Notes: a model not told the origin generated them from the letters alone. DNA of 12,543 nucleotides from Syntrophomonadaceae bacterium (GCA_003555415.1 PWHX01000123.1:1-12543); one strand, 5' to 3'. Counted from the stretch's first letter, positions 1 through 6,685 are shown. Translations and numbers: made by a program.

Positions 1-215
1 ACTTTATTAATTGACTCATATGGTTCTCCGAAACTAAGGGAACTGCGGGTTCTAACCTCTATAAATACTAATTCTTTTTCCTGAGAGGCAATTATATCTA
101 TTTCTCCATGAGAACATTTGAAATTTTTTTCTAATATTTTGTAATCCTGATCCTCTAAATACTTTTGAGCCTCATTTTCACCAAAACTGCCTAACATCTT
201 ACGGGTATCACTCAT
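1..215 (-). CDS. yraN: YraN-family (UPF0102) endonuclease-like protein, C-terminus cut off by window edge
   Basis: The first 71 codons of a UPF0102/YraN protein are visible; the rest lies beyond the left edge. The fragment starts MSDTRKMLGSFGENEAQKYL and carries the family hallmarks in order: GENEAQKYL (residues 12-20), GYxIL-like DYKILEKNF (25-33), the PD-(D/E)XK-like core GEIDIIA (38-44), then VFIEVRTRSS (51-60). GEID and the EVR/EVK motif form the predicted metal-binding nuclease core. The lysine is an arginine here, which also occurs in other YraN proteins. The ATG at 215-213 is preceded by an AGGTGAG ribosome binding site about 5 bases upstream, and only 19 bases separate it from the rnhB stop, so it is probably co-transcribed with rnhB and rbgA. 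Its cellular role is poorly defined in the family; the rnhB-yraN pairing is common and hints at DNA maintenance. Family assignment is firm, function is not. Confidence 0.9.
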   Translation of the reverse strand, partial: MSDTRKMLGSFGENEAQKYLEDQDYKILEKNFKCSHGEIDIIASQEKELVFIEVRTRSSLSFGEPYESINK

Positions 216-234
216 TTTTCTCACCTGCTATTAC

Positions 235-1014
235 TTAGTCACTTTCATCTAATGATAATTTAAAAGAACGGCGGTGTATTGGGGAAGGCCCATAGGCAGC
301 AATAGCCCTAAAATGACACCGGGTTGGATAACCTTTATGCTTGGAAAATCCATACTCTGGATAATTCCGATCATACTCTTCCATTATTTTGTCCCGGGTG
401 ACTTTTGCTAATATAGAAGCAGAGGCAATGCTTAAGCTAAGGCTATCTCCCTTTTTAATAGGATTTTGGGGAACAGTTAAATCAGGTATAAGAAAAGCAT
501 CAGTTAACACATATTCAGCTTTTTTTAAGTCTTGAACAGCTCTTTTCATGGCCTCCAAACCGGCCCGGTATATATTGTGAGTATCTATGTAGAACACATC
601 TATAGCAGCTATTGAAAAATACAAAGATTCTTTTTTAATAGTTCTGTATAAATCTTCTCTCGCTTTAGAGTTAAGCTGCTTTGAGTCTCTAATTCCTGCA
701 ATTTTTCTTTTTTCCGGTAAAATTACTGCCGCAGCGACTATGGGTCCTGCTAAAGGTCCTCTTCCTGCTTCATCAACCCCCGCAACAAATTTATAGCCTT
801 GATTCCATAAATTATTTTCATAATAGAGCATTTGTGCCAGCCGGGCTTTTTCTTGTTTTTCTTTAAGTAACCCTTTTAGCTTTTTCCTGGCCAGTTCCTG
901 TACCCCACGACGTGAATCCTTTTTTTGTAAGTCTTTTAAAAAACTTTCACTGTAATAATTACTGTCCAGCCAGCAGCAAATCTCTTTTATGGTCATTTCA
1001 TTTATTTTTTTCAT
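235..1014 (-). CDS. rnhB: Ribonuclease HII
   Basis: RNase HII cuts the RNA strand of RNA-DNA hybrids and nicks at single ribonucleotides embedded in DNA. From the ATG at 1014-1012 the protein has 259 residues, close to the roughly 255 of Bacillus RnhB. The long N-terminal region (1-75) is followed by the catalytic domain. This shows GVDEAGRGPLAGP (79-91; metal ligands D81 and E82), DSKQL (110-114), TDAF (D172), KGDSLSLSIASASILAKVTRD (D190) and the HKGYPTRCH segment (226-234) with the conserved tyrosine. These four acidic residues are the expected DEDD set. The reading frame is open back to a TTG at 1038, but the ATG is better because GAGGGAG lies about 8 bases before it. It lies between rbgA (57 bases upstream) and yraN (19 bases downstream). 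Nothing looks damaged. Confidence 0.96.
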   Translation of the reverse strand: MKKINEMTIKEICCWLDSNYYSESFLKDLQKKDSRRGVQELARKKLKGLLKEKQEKARLAQMLYYENNLWNQGYKFVAGVDEAGRGPLAGPIVAAAVILPEKRKIAGIRDSKQLNSKAREDLYRTIKKESLYFSIAAIDVFYIDTHNIYRAGLEAMKRAVQDLKKAEYVLTDAFLIPDLTVPQNPIKKGDSLSLSIASASILAKVTRDKIMEEYDRNYPEYGFSKHKGYPTRCHFRAIAAYGPSPIHRRSFKLSLDESD

Positions 1015-1071
1015 TTTTCCAACTCCCTCAGGTGCCAAGGTAATAATAAATTGCTTAAAAAGGGATTCTTT

Positions 1072-1893
1072 TTAGCTAAGATGTTCCAGGGTAATTTTAC
1101 CTAAAAGACCATCCCTGAACTCTTTCAATATAATCTCAGAAGCTTTCAAAGTGTCTACCTCCCCACCAGTCCTTAGCAAGCCTCTATTAATACCAATTTG
1201 TTTTAATAGTTCTCCCGATGCAGGTATTTTTTTTAACTTGTATCGGGCAGTCAAATATTCCGGTTTCTCCCTGGATAGAAATTCTAGTAACCTATAAGCC
1301 AGATCCTCATAATCTAATAATTCAAATTTTATGGCTCCGGTTATAGCCAAATTGAAAGCCATATATTGGCTTTCAATTTTAGGCCATAGTATACCGGGAG
1401 TATCCAGAAGTTCTATCCAGGGAGGTATTTTAATCCACTGTTTGCCCCGGGTAACCCCCGGGACTCCACCGATTTTAGCAGCAGATTTTTTAGCCATGGA
1501 ATTTATAAAAGAAGATTTCCCTACGTTAGGGACACCTATTACCATAGCCCTGGTAGGCCTTTTACCCTTAGAAGAAGGTGCTTTATAATTACCGAGAATA
1601 GCTTTTAACTGCTTTATCCCATGACCTTTTACGCTGCTGACTGGCACTGCAGGATATCCTTCCTCCTTAAAATAATTGACCCAGGCATCTGTGTGATGGT
1701 CCTCAGCTAAATCAGCTTTGTTTAAAACAATCACCCTTTTTTTATTGCCAGTTAAGTCCTTAAGATCAGGATTTTGACTGCTTAAAGGTACCCTGGCATC
1801 CAGCAGTTCAATAACAACTTTAACCAAATTTATATTTTCTTTTAAAATGTTTTTAGTTTTTTTCATGTGGCCGGGATACCACTGAATATCCAT
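1072..1893 (-). CDS. rbgA: Ribosome biogenesis GTPase A (YlqF/RbgA)
   Basis: RbgA is a circularly permuted GTPase that acts late in 50S subunit assembly. The 273-residue protein opens MDIQWYPGHMKK, typical of the family. The G motifs come in permuted order: G4 NKAD (58-61), G5 SSVKG (86-90), then the P-loop GVPNVGKS (120-127), the G2 threonine in PGVTRGKQW (T148) and G3 DTPG (164-167). The C-terminal domain keeps the late FRDGLLGKITLE segment expected for RbgA, which contacts rRNA. The ATG at 1893-1891 has GAAAGG about 9 bases upstream. It follows lepB after an 81-base gap containing a strong hairpin (1929-1962), so its transcription may be partly separate from lepB. Downstream come rnhB and yraN. 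In Bacillus subtilis rbgA also precedes rnhB. Confidence 0.97.
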   Translation of the reverse strand: MDIQWYPGHMKKTKNILKENINLVKVVIELLDARVPLSSQNPDLKDLTGNKKRVIVLNKADLAEDHHTDAWVNYFKEEGYPAVPVSSVKGHGIKQLKAILGNYKAPSSKGKRPTRAMVIGVPNVGKSSFINSMAKKSAAKIGGVPGVTRGKQWIKIPPWIELLDTPGILWPKIESQYMAFNLAITGAIKFELLDYEDLAYRLLEFLSREKPEYLTARYKLKKIPASGELLKQIGINRGLLRTGGEVDTLKASEIILKEFRDGLLGKITLEHLS

Positions 1894-1928
1894 TTAAATT
1901 TACCTTTCTATACCTTCTTAAATTAAGC

Positions 1929-1962
1929 GTCCCCTTCCTTCATTAAATACTTGGAAGGGGAC
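1929..1962 (-). terminator. Perfect hairpin between lepB and rbgA (weak terminator or RNA-processing element)
   Basis: A perfect 10-base-pair inverted repeat, GTCCCCTTCC (1929-1938) and GGAAGGGGAC (1953-1962), encloses a 14-base loop. In the direction of transcription it begins 12 bases after the lepB stop. It is followed by GCTTAATTTAAG rather than a run of T, so it is not a textbook intrinsic terminator. It could attenuate, stabilise the lepB 3' end or mark a processing site. The stem is clear; the role is inferred. Confidence 0.5.
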
Positions 1963-1974
1963 TTGATGTGCAAG

Positions 1975-2508
1975 CTAGTTTGTAATTATTTCGTTATTTA
2001 CCAGACTAAATCTGTCTATAGGCCAAAATACTAATACCGCTTTTCCCTTTATCTGATCTTTAGGGATAAACCCCACAGTAGATTCTCTACTATCCATACT
2101 ATTGCTCCTGTTATCACCCAAAACAAAGACGTGACCTTCAGGTACAGTTTTAGGACCATAACTGGAAATATATTCGTTGATAATAAAATCTTCCTCTAGA
2201 GGATCACCATTTAATATTACAGTTTGATTATTAATTTTTACTGTGTCTCCGCCTTTGGCTATAACTCTTTTTATAAAGTCTCTTTCTGGCGAATATTTAA
2301 ATACTATTATTTCACCATGGGATGGTTCTCTTAAGCGATATACAAATTTATTAACAATTAGCCTCTCATGATGCTCCAGTGTAGGCTGCATGGAAAGTCC
2401 TTCTACTACAAATATTTCTACTACAAAGGCCCTGATTAAAAGCGCAATTATAACAGCTATTATTATAGATTTTATCCATTCAAAAATCTCACTGTTTTTA
2501 TTGGTCAT
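1975..2508 (-). CDS. lepB: Type I signal peptidase (S26 family)
   Basis: Signal peptidase I cleaves signal peptides from exported pre-proteins at the outer face of the membrane. The 177-residue protein has a short cytoplasmic N-terminus and a single membrane span (about 13-31), then the catalytic domain outside. Box B GLSMQPTL holds the nucleophile Ser39; box D FIKRVIAKGGD holds the general base Lys80; box E GDNRSNSMDSR spans 131-141. One membrane span and this length match the short Gram-positive SipS type. The ATG at 2508-2506 has GGAGG about 12 bases upstream, a slightly long spacing. The rplS terminator ends only 35 bases before the start, and I see no clear separate promoter, so expression may depend on read-through. 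Its place in a cluster with ffh and ftsY fits a role in protein export. lepB is the generic name; Bacillus calls such paralogues sip. Confidence 0.96.
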   Translation of the reverse strand: MTNKNSEIFEWIKSIIIAVIIALLIRAFVVEIFVVEGLSMQPTLEHHERLIVNKFVYRLREPSHGEIIVFKYSPERDFIKRVIAKGGDTVKINNQTVILNGDPLEEDFIINEYISSYGPKTVPEGHVFVLGDNRSNSMDSRESTVGFIPKDQIKGKAVLVFWPIDRFSLVNNEIITN

Positions 2509-2543
2509 TTTCTACACTGCCTCCATTAAATAAAACCCTTTAG

Positions 2544-2569
2544 AAAAAAAGGACTGTATCCAGTCCTTT
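2544..2569 (-). terminator. Intrinsic terminator after rplS
   Basis: On the minus strand AAAGGACTG, loop GATA, CAGTCCTTT forms a 9-base-pair stem followed directly by more T, giving seven T in a row (2550-2544). It begins 3 bases after the rplS stop. Stem, small loop and U-tract are all textbook. It should end most rplS transcripts and lower read-through into lepB. Confidence 0.9.
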
Positions 2570-2572
2570 AAA

Positions 2573-2914
2573 TTAACGGCGTTCTTTAATCCGTGCTGCT
2601 TTACCTTTTAGCTTTCTTAAGTAATATAATTTTGCCCTGCGAACTTTACCTCTCTTGACAATTTCAATCTTTTCAACTTTAGGAGAATGAACCGGGAAAG
2701 TTCTCTCTGTGCCTATACCATATGATACACGACGAACTGTAAAGGTTTCCTTCGCTTCGCTGCCTTTTCTACTAATTACTGTACCTTCAAAAGTTTGGAT
2801 TCTCTCTCTATTGCCTTCTACAACTTTAACATGAACTCTAACTGTATCCCCTGGAGAAAAATTAGGAATATTGTCTTTCATTTGCTCCTTTTCAATTTCT
2901 CTAATTACATCCAT
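2573..2914 (-). CDS. rplS: 50S ribosomal protein L19
   Basis: L19 sits at the 30S-50S interface of the large subunit. The 113-residue protein begins MDVIREIEKEQMKDNIPNF and contains the diagnostic PGDTVRVHVKVVEGNRERIQ stretch (21-40), then FEGTVISRKGS, the GIGTERTFPVHSPKVEKIE segment and a basic C-terminal tail rich in Lys and Arg (KRGKVRRAKLYYLRKLKG region). Length is normal (about 115 in Bacillus). The ATG at 2914-2912 has a strong AAGGAGGA site 6-7 bases upstream. It follows trmD after an unusually long 140-base gap that carries a promoter (3019-3047) and a foldable leader, and it is followed at once by a strong terminator. It therefore looks like a separately controlled single-gene unit inside the larger ribosomal cluster. 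Confidence 0.98.
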   Translation of the reverse strand: MDVIREIEKEQMKDNIPNFSPGDTVRVHVKVVEGNRERIQTFEGTVISRKGSEAKETFTVRRVSYGIGTERTFPVHSPKVEKIEIVKRGKVRRAKLYYLRKLKGKAARIKERR

Positions 2915-2939
2915 TTTTTATCCTCCTTCCGACTGTTAC

Positions 2940-3000
2940 TTTATTCAAATATATTTTATGATTTAGATCTAAGCCTGGATAATTCCAAGATTCGAATAAA
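2940..3000 (-). promoter_or_regulatory. Structured rplS 5' leader, candidate L19 autoregulatory RNA
   Basis: The leader folds well by eye. An outer helix pairs TTTATTCGAAT (3000-2990) with ATTTGAATAAA (2950-2940), 11 pairs with one G-U. Inside it, CTTGGA (2989-2984) pairs with TCCAGG (2979-2974) around an AUUA tetraloop, and a 10-base palindrome TTAGATCTAA lies at 2972-2963. The ribosome binding site follows 11 bases after the outer helix. An L19 leader RNA family is known from low-G+C Gram-positive bacteria, where L19 is thought to bind its own mRNA. Position and general architecture fit, but I could not compare with the family model, so identity is inference. Confidence 0.6.
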
Positions 3001-3018
3001 TTCCTTTTTTGCGGCATT

Positions 3019-3047
3019 ATTATAGCATACTTCATTCCCTAAGACAA
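3019..3047 (-). promoter_or_regulatory. Sigma-A promoter of rplS
   Basis: On the minus strand TTGTCT (3047-3042, five of six matches to TTGACA if T for A is the one change at position 4, with a second at the last base counted as a mismatch: four of six) is separated by 17 bases from a perfect TATAAT (3024-3019). The -10 is preceded by TGC, giving an extended -10 element. Transcription would start near 3012, making a leader of about 98 bases. It starts just past the trmD stop and gives rplS its own supply of transcript. Confidence 0.78.
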
Positions 3048-3054
3048 CTAAAAG

Positions 3055-3792
3055 TTACTGCTTCTCATCCGGTAACAATTCCTGTATTATTTTCCTGTCT
3101 TCTTTATTAAGGGAAGTTCTTGATAATAAATCCGGCCTTTTGTTTAATGTTCTGGCCAGAGACTGTTGTCTTCGCCATAAACGTATTTTCTCATGGTCTC
3201 CAGATAAAAGTATTTCAGGAACCTTTAAACCTCTGAAATCCTCGGGTCTAGTGTAATGAGGGTGCTCCAGTAACCCCTGATAAAATGACTCTTCCTCAAC
3301 ACTTTCAGGGCTGGACAAAACACCAGGTAGTAAACGTACCACCGAGTCAGTAACCACCATGGCCGGAATCTCCCCTCCGGTTAAAACATAATCACCAATA
3401 GATATTTGTTCATCTATCAAATTTTCCTTAACTCTCTCGTCAATTGCCTCATAATGTCCACATATTAAAACCAGATGATTTATTTCCGCCATTTTCTTTG
3501 CCTTGTCCTGGTCAAAAAGTTGTCCCTGGGGACAAAGCAATACAACACCGGCTTTTGAACGTTCTTTAACTACTGCTTCTACAGCTCGAAAAACAGGTTC
3601 AGGCTTAATAACCATACCTTTACCACCGCCATAAGAATAGTCATCAACCTGCTTATGCTTATCCTGACTGTAATCCCTAAGATTGATTATATTAATTTGG
3701 ACTTTTCCCTGCTCCCTGGCTCTTTTTAAGATACTACTGTTAAAAGGACCTTCAAACATTTCAGGGAACAAGGTAATCACATCTATTCGCAT
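3055..3792 (-). CDS. trmD: tRNA (guanine-N1)-methyltransferase TrmD
   Basis: TrmD methylates G37 of tRNAs using S-adenosylmethionine and so prevents +1 frameshifting. From the ATG at 3792-3790 it has 245 residues, as expected (Bacillus about 243). It shows the N-terminal MRIDVITLFPEMF, the loop DYSYGGGKGMVIKPEP (51-66) and the trefoil-knot SAM-binding segments LLCPQGQ (85-91), ICGHYEAIDERV (110-121) and IGDYVLTGGEIPAM (132-145). R153 lies in DSVVRLLPGVL, followed by GLLEHPHYTRPEDFRG (173-188) and the C-terminal RLWRRQQSL region. Oddly, the catalytic Asp normally found in the DSF motif is Glu168 (EEESF). The frame opens back to a TTG at 3810 with further starts at 3801 and 3798, but AGGGTG lies 6 bases before the 3792 ATG, which gives the canonical N-terminus. 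The rimM stop is 10 bases upstream, so the two are translationally close. Confidence 0.97.
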   Translation of the reverse strand: MRIDVITLFPEMFEGPFNSSILKRAREQGKVQINIINLRDYSQDKHKQVDDYSYGGGKGMVIKPEPVFRAVEAVVKERSKAGVVLLCPQGQLFDQDKAKKMAEINHLVLICGHYEAIDERVKENLIDEQISIGDYVLTGGEIPAMVVTDSVVRLLPGVLSSPESVEEESFYQGLLEHPHYTRPEDFRGLKVPEILLSGDHEKIRLWRRQQSLARTLNKRPDLLSRTSLNKEDRKIIQELLPDEKQ

Positions 3793-3802
3793 GAGCATCA
3801 CC

Positions 3803-4324
3803 CTAGTCAAGAAGTCCTTCTAACAGTCTAACCTTGAGTATTTTTTCCGTTAGATTTACTTCCTTTATAACTTCTTTTCGTGCTGGAATCAAAATTTCCC
3901 TGGAGAATGAAGGATCTTCAGGTTTAAGTACAAATACGTCATTGCTGCCTGTTTTTATTATATTCGTTACTACACCTATTTTTTTACCCTCTTCAGTATA
4001 AGCAGACAAGCCAATTATTTCATCATGATAAAAATGATCAGCAGGTAATTCTTCCCGTTCTATTTTAGGAATCATTATATAGTAACCTTTTAACTCTTCT
4101 ACTTCTTCTCTACATTTGAAATTTTTAAACTTTAATATCCAGGTGTTTTTTTTGCTCCAACCACTTTCTATTATTGCTTCTAGTTTTTTTTCTCCTGAAA
4201 CCAGCTTAACTTTTTTAAGAGACTCATAACGCACAGGATTATCAGATAGAGGCTGAACTTTAACCTCTCCATTTAATCCCTGAAAGCCTACTATTTTTCC
4301 AACGGCTGCCATATCATGGGTCAT
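3803..4324 (-). CDS. rimM: 16S rRNA processing protein RimM
   Basis: RimM helps mature the 30S head and binds ribosomal protein S19. The 173-residue protein has an N-terminal RimM domain beginning MAAVGKIVGFQGLNGEVKVQ (from residue 5), with NPVRYESL shortly after. A C-terminal PRC-barrel follows (about 96-173), with HDEIIGLSAYTEEGKKIG, the NDVFVL segment, the EILIPARKEVIKEVN stretch and a final RLLEGLLD, all usual for the family. The ATG at 4324-4322 has AGGTGA 4-5 bases upstream. It lies 22 bases after khpA and overlaps only the out-of-use upstream part of the trmD frame. The rimM-trmD pair is one of the most conserved in bacteria. No unusual features. Confidence 0.96.
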   Translation of the reverse strand: MTHDMAAVGKIVGFQGLNGEVKVQPLSDNPVRYESLKKVKLVSGEKKLEAIIESGWSKKNTWILKFKNFKCREEVEELKGYYIMIPKIEREELPADHFYHDEIIGLSAYTEEGKKIGVVTNIIKTGSNDVFVLKPEDPSFSREILIPARKEVIKEVNLTEKILKVRLLEGLLD

Positions 4325-4346
4325 GATTTCACCTGCTATTAATAAT

Positions 4347-4577
4347 TTACTGAATGATTTCTACTATTACCCTTTTATTTTCCTTAACTGCTGCAGCATT
4401 GACTACCGTTCGTATTGCCTTGGCAATTCTACCCTGTTTTCCTATAACTTTTCCCATATCATCTGGGGCTACTTTAAGTTCCAGTATCAACGAACGTTCA
4501 CCTTCTATCTGCTTTACCTCAACATCATCAGGGTAATCTACCAGAGATTTTGCAATAAATTCTAACAGATCTTTCAT
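4347..4577 (-). CDS. khpA: KH-domain RNA-binding protein KhpA (YlqC)
   Basis: A 76-residue single KH-domain protein. The nucleic-acid-binding loop reads VIGKQGRIAKAIR, with the GxxG motif GKQG at 46-49. The N-terminal LLEFIAKSLVDYPDDVEV and the C-terminal VVNAAAVKENKRVIVEI complete the small KH fold. Homologues bind RNA, often as a pair with KhpB/Jag, and affect cell size and division in streptococci. The ATG at 4577-4575 has AGGAGGG about 9 bases upstream. It sits between rpsP and rimM, the standard Bacillota position. The ylqD gene that follows ylqC in Bacillus subtilis is absent here. Confidence 0.95.
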   Translation of the reverse strand: MKDLLEFIAKSLVDYPDDVEVKQIEGERSLILELKVAPDDMGKVIGKQGRIAKAIRTVVNAAAVKENKRVIVEIIQ

Positions 4578-4628
4578 CCTCTGTTTTCCCTCCTAAGAAT
4601 TTAATGAAGAAAGAAATAAATCAACTAT

Positions 4629-4874
4629 TTATTTGCTAATCCCAGCTTTATTAAATAGGACCCGGACAGTATCAGAAGGTTGAGCTCCTTCTTGCAGCCA
4701 CTGCTGAGCTTTTTCTTCATTAATCTTAAGAGTTATCGGCTCGGTAGTAGGATTATAAAATCCAATTTCTTCAATAAATCTTCCGTCTCTGGGAGAGCGG
4801 GAATCAGCTACTACTATTCGGTAAAAGGGACTTTTTTTTGCCCCCATTCTCTTTAGCCTTATTCTTACTGCCAT
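4629..4874 (-). CDS. rpsP: 30S ribosomal protein S16
   Basis: S16 is an early 30S assembly protein. The 81-residue sequence starts MAVRIRLKRMGAKKSPFYRI and continues with VVADSRSPRDGRFIEEIGFYNP, the family signature, followed by the helix NEEKAQQWLQEGAQPSDTVR. Length is normal. The ATG at 4874-4872 has GGAGGTG 5-6 bases upstream. The gene is 37 bases after the ffh stop and 51 before khpA. I see no convincing promoter in the ffh-rpsP gap (a TATAAT occurs near 4902 but lacks a -35), so it is probably transcribed from the ylxM promoter. Confidence 0.98.
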   Translation of the reverse strand: MAVRIRLKRMGAKKSPFYRIVVADSRSPRDGRFIEEIGFYNPTTEPITLKINEEKAQQWLQEGAQPSDTVRVLFNKAGISK

Positions 4875-4911
4875 TTTTTCACCTCCAATTACTGTAATTA
4901 TAATAATATTT

Positions 4912-6258
4912 CTAATTTGGCATAAAAGGAAACATATTTTTCCCTTTCTTTTTACCTTTCTCCATCTTAGTCATCTGTTTCATCATCTTTTTCATCTGTT
5001 CAAATTGCTTTAAAAGTTTATTAACATCTTGAACCTTTGTACCGCTGCCCTGAGCAATTCTACGCCGCCGGCTGCTGTTTATTACTTCCGGATAAGTTCT
5101 TTCTTCTTTAGTCATGGATTTTATAATAGCTTCAACCTGAGCTAATTGATTTTCATCCAAACTCATATTCTTAAGCTTCTTATTCATTCCACCATAACCG
5201 GGGATCATTTCCATTATCTGGTCAATAGGACCCATGTTTTTTACCTGCTGCAGTTGTTCCAGGAAATCTTCAAAAGTAAACTGCTGAGTTTTAATTTTTT
5301 CCTCCCAGTCTTTTGCTTTTTCCTGGTCTACGCTAGTCTGTGCTTTTTCTATTAGAGAAAGCACATCTCCCATTCCTAGAATACGGGAAGCCATCCTCTC
5401 GGGATGAAAGGGCTCCAGTGCATCTGACTTTTCTCCCAGGCCTACAAACTTAATAGGGCAATCCGTTACAGCTTTAACCGAAAGCGCTGCTCCCCCCCGG
5501 GTATCACCGTCTAATTTAGTTAATACCACTCCTGTAAGTCCAAGCTGCTGATGAAAACTTTCAGAAACAGTAACCGCATCCTGCCCGGTCATGGCATCCA
5601 CTACCAGCATAATTTCCGAAGGCCTGGCTGCCGATTTAATGCTTTGAAGCTCTTCCATAAGCTCTTCATTAATATGGAGCCTTCCAGCAGTATCTAAAAT
5701 AAGAACATTACAGTTTTGCTTAGTAGCCTCTTCCAGTGAGTTCTCTACTATTTCAATTGGATCCCTTTGGCCCATAGAAAAAACAGGTATATCCAACTGT
5801 TCACCTAAAAATTCAAGCTGTTGAATAGCCGCAGGACGGTAAACATCAGCAGCCACCATCATTGGGCTGTAGTTTTCTTTCCGCAGAAAGTTGGCCAACT
5901 TGGCTGCCGTAGTAGTCTTTCCTGAGCCCTGTAACCCTACAAGCATAATTATAGTAGGCCCCGAGGGATTAAAATCAATCTTACTTTGTGTCTTTCCCAT
6001 AAGCGTGGTAAGCTCTTCGTTAACAATTTTAATTACCTGCTGTCCCGGGGTAAGACTTTTAAAAACCTCTTGCCCTATACAGCGCTCTTTAACGGTGTTG
6101 ATGAAATTTTTTACTACTTTAAAATTAACATCTGCCTCTAGAAGAGCAAGCCTGACTTCTCTTAAGGCCACATCAACATCCTTCTCCGTAAGTTTTCCCT
6201 TACCTTTAAGTTTTTTAAAGGTTTCTTGAAGCTTAGTGGACAGATTCTCAAAAACCAT
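4912..6258 (-). CDS. ffh: Signal recognition particle protein Ffh (SRP54 GTPase)
   Basis: Ffh binds 4.5S/6S RNA to form SRP, captures signal sequences on ribosomes and docks with FtsY. The 448-residue protein has an N domain (about 1-95), then the G domain with P-loop GLQGSGKTTT (108-117), DVYRPAA (138-144), DTAGR (189-193), TKLDGD (247-252) and GLGEK (273-277). A methionine-rich M domain follows (about 296-448), with the RNA-binding segment INSSRRRRIAQGSG and many Met in EQMKKMMKQMTKMEKG. It ends in a basic tail and MFPFMPN. The ATG at 6258-6256 has GGGAGGG about 6 bases upstream. ylxM ends 17 bases before it. All expected motifs are intact. Confidence 0.98.
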   Translation of the reverse strand: MVFENLSTKLQETFKKLKGKGKLTEKDVDVALREVRLALLEADVNFKVVKNFINTVKERCIGQEVFKSLTPGQQVIKIVNEELTTLMGKTQSKIDFNPSGPTIIMLVGLQGSGKTTTAAKLANFLRKENYSPMMVAADVYRPAAIQQLEFLGEQLDIPVFSMGQRDPIEIVENSLEEATKQNCNVLILDTAGRLHINEELMEELQSIKSAARPSEIMLVVDAMTGQDAVTVSESFHQQLGLTGVVLTKLDGDTRGGAALSVKAVTDCPIKFVGLGEKSDALEPFHPERMASRILGMGDVLSLIEKAQTSVDQEKAKDWEEKIKTQQFTFEDFLEQLQQVKNMGPIDQIMEMIPGYGGMNKKLKNMSLDENQLAQVEAIIKSMTKEERTYPEVINSSRRRRIAQGSGTKVQDVNKLLKQFEQMKKMMKQMTKMEKGKKKGKNMFPFMPN

Positions 6259-6275
6259 AATAGCCCTCCCAGTAA

Positions 6276-6608
6276 TTACAATTGCAGTATATCCACTATT
6301 ATATTCTTTATTTTATTCTTGTCAATTTTTTCATTTTCTTCCAGGTGAGACAATACTTCAAAACACTTTTCTTTATGGGTGATATGTTTTTTATAAAGTT
6401 GTAATTTTCTTTCGAATTGTTCTAGTGTTTCCACTGCTCTATTAATTAAATCAAAAACCGCCTGGCGGCTTATGTTATATTCATCAGCAATTTCCCTTAA
6501 GGAAAAATTATTTTCATAATACAATTCTATAAAAAGCTGCTGTTTTTTGGTTAAAAGATTACCGTAAAAATCGTACAGCAAATTCACTCTCGTAGTTTTT
6601 TCCAGCAA
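6276..6608 (-). CDS. ylxM: YlxM/p13-like DNA-binding protein, SRP operon
   Basis: A 110-residue protein of the YlxM (UPF0122) family that almost always precedes ffh. It opens MLEKTTRVNLLYDFYGNLLT and contains a sigma-70 region 4-like helix-turn-helix (about 20-62), LTKKQQLFIELYYENNFSLR with EIADEYNISRQAVFDLINRA, typical of the family. Homologues have been linked to SRP function, but the molecular role is not settled; DNA binding is inferred from the fold. The start is TTG at 6608-6606, supported by AAGGTGA about 6 bases upstream and by the N-terminal match to the family; no in-frame ATG fits better. It is the first gene of the operon, 50 bases from the predicted transcription start, and 17 bases from ffh. 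Confidence 0.93.
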   Translation of the reverse strand: MLEKTTRVNLLYDFYGNLLTKKQQLFIELYYENNFSLREIADEYNISRQAVFDLINRAVETLEQFERKLQLYKKHITHKEKCFEVLSHLEENEKIDKNKIKNIIVDILQL

Positions 6609-6652
6609 AATTTATCACCTTCCAGCAACCTGTTAAGCCTTTTTGCTTTACA

Positions 6653-6685
6653 TGACAATACTAACTTAAGCTACTTGCATTGTCA
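6653..6685. promoter_or_regulatory. Inverted repeat over the ylxM promoter, possible operator
   Basis: TGACAAT (6653-6659 on the plus strand) and its exact complement ATTGTCA (6679-6685) flank a 19-base spacer. One arm overlaps the -35 of the ylxM promoter and the other lies just past the -10, near the start of transcription. A dimeric repressor bound to both arms would block the promoter. A 7-base repeat in AT-rich DNA can arise by chance, so this is a candidate only. Confidence 0.35.

Noticed and set aside
1..215. Arg in place of Lys in the YraN EVK motif as a sign of an inactive enzyme
   Set aside because: Arg at this place also occurs in other YraN proteins, including that of Escherichia coli as I recall it, so it is not a loss.
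1015..1038. TTG start giving rnhB eight extra residues
   Set aside because: The ATG at 1014 has a GAGGGAG site at good spacing and gives the usual length; the TTG has no clear site.
1050..1072. AAAAAG/CTTTTT inverted repeat between rbgA and rnhB as a terminator
   Set aside because: Six pairs, nearly all A-T; too weak to form a terminator.
3793..3810. Upstream TTG, GTG and ATG starts for trmD overlapping rimM
   Set aside because: The ATG at 3792 gives the canonical MRIDVITLFPEMF start and has AGGGTG 6 bases upstream.
4887..4899. Palindrome AATTAC-T-GTAATT before rpsP, with a similar TAATTAC before ffh
   Set aside because: Short, AT-only and overlapping ribosome binding sites; expected by chance in this composition.
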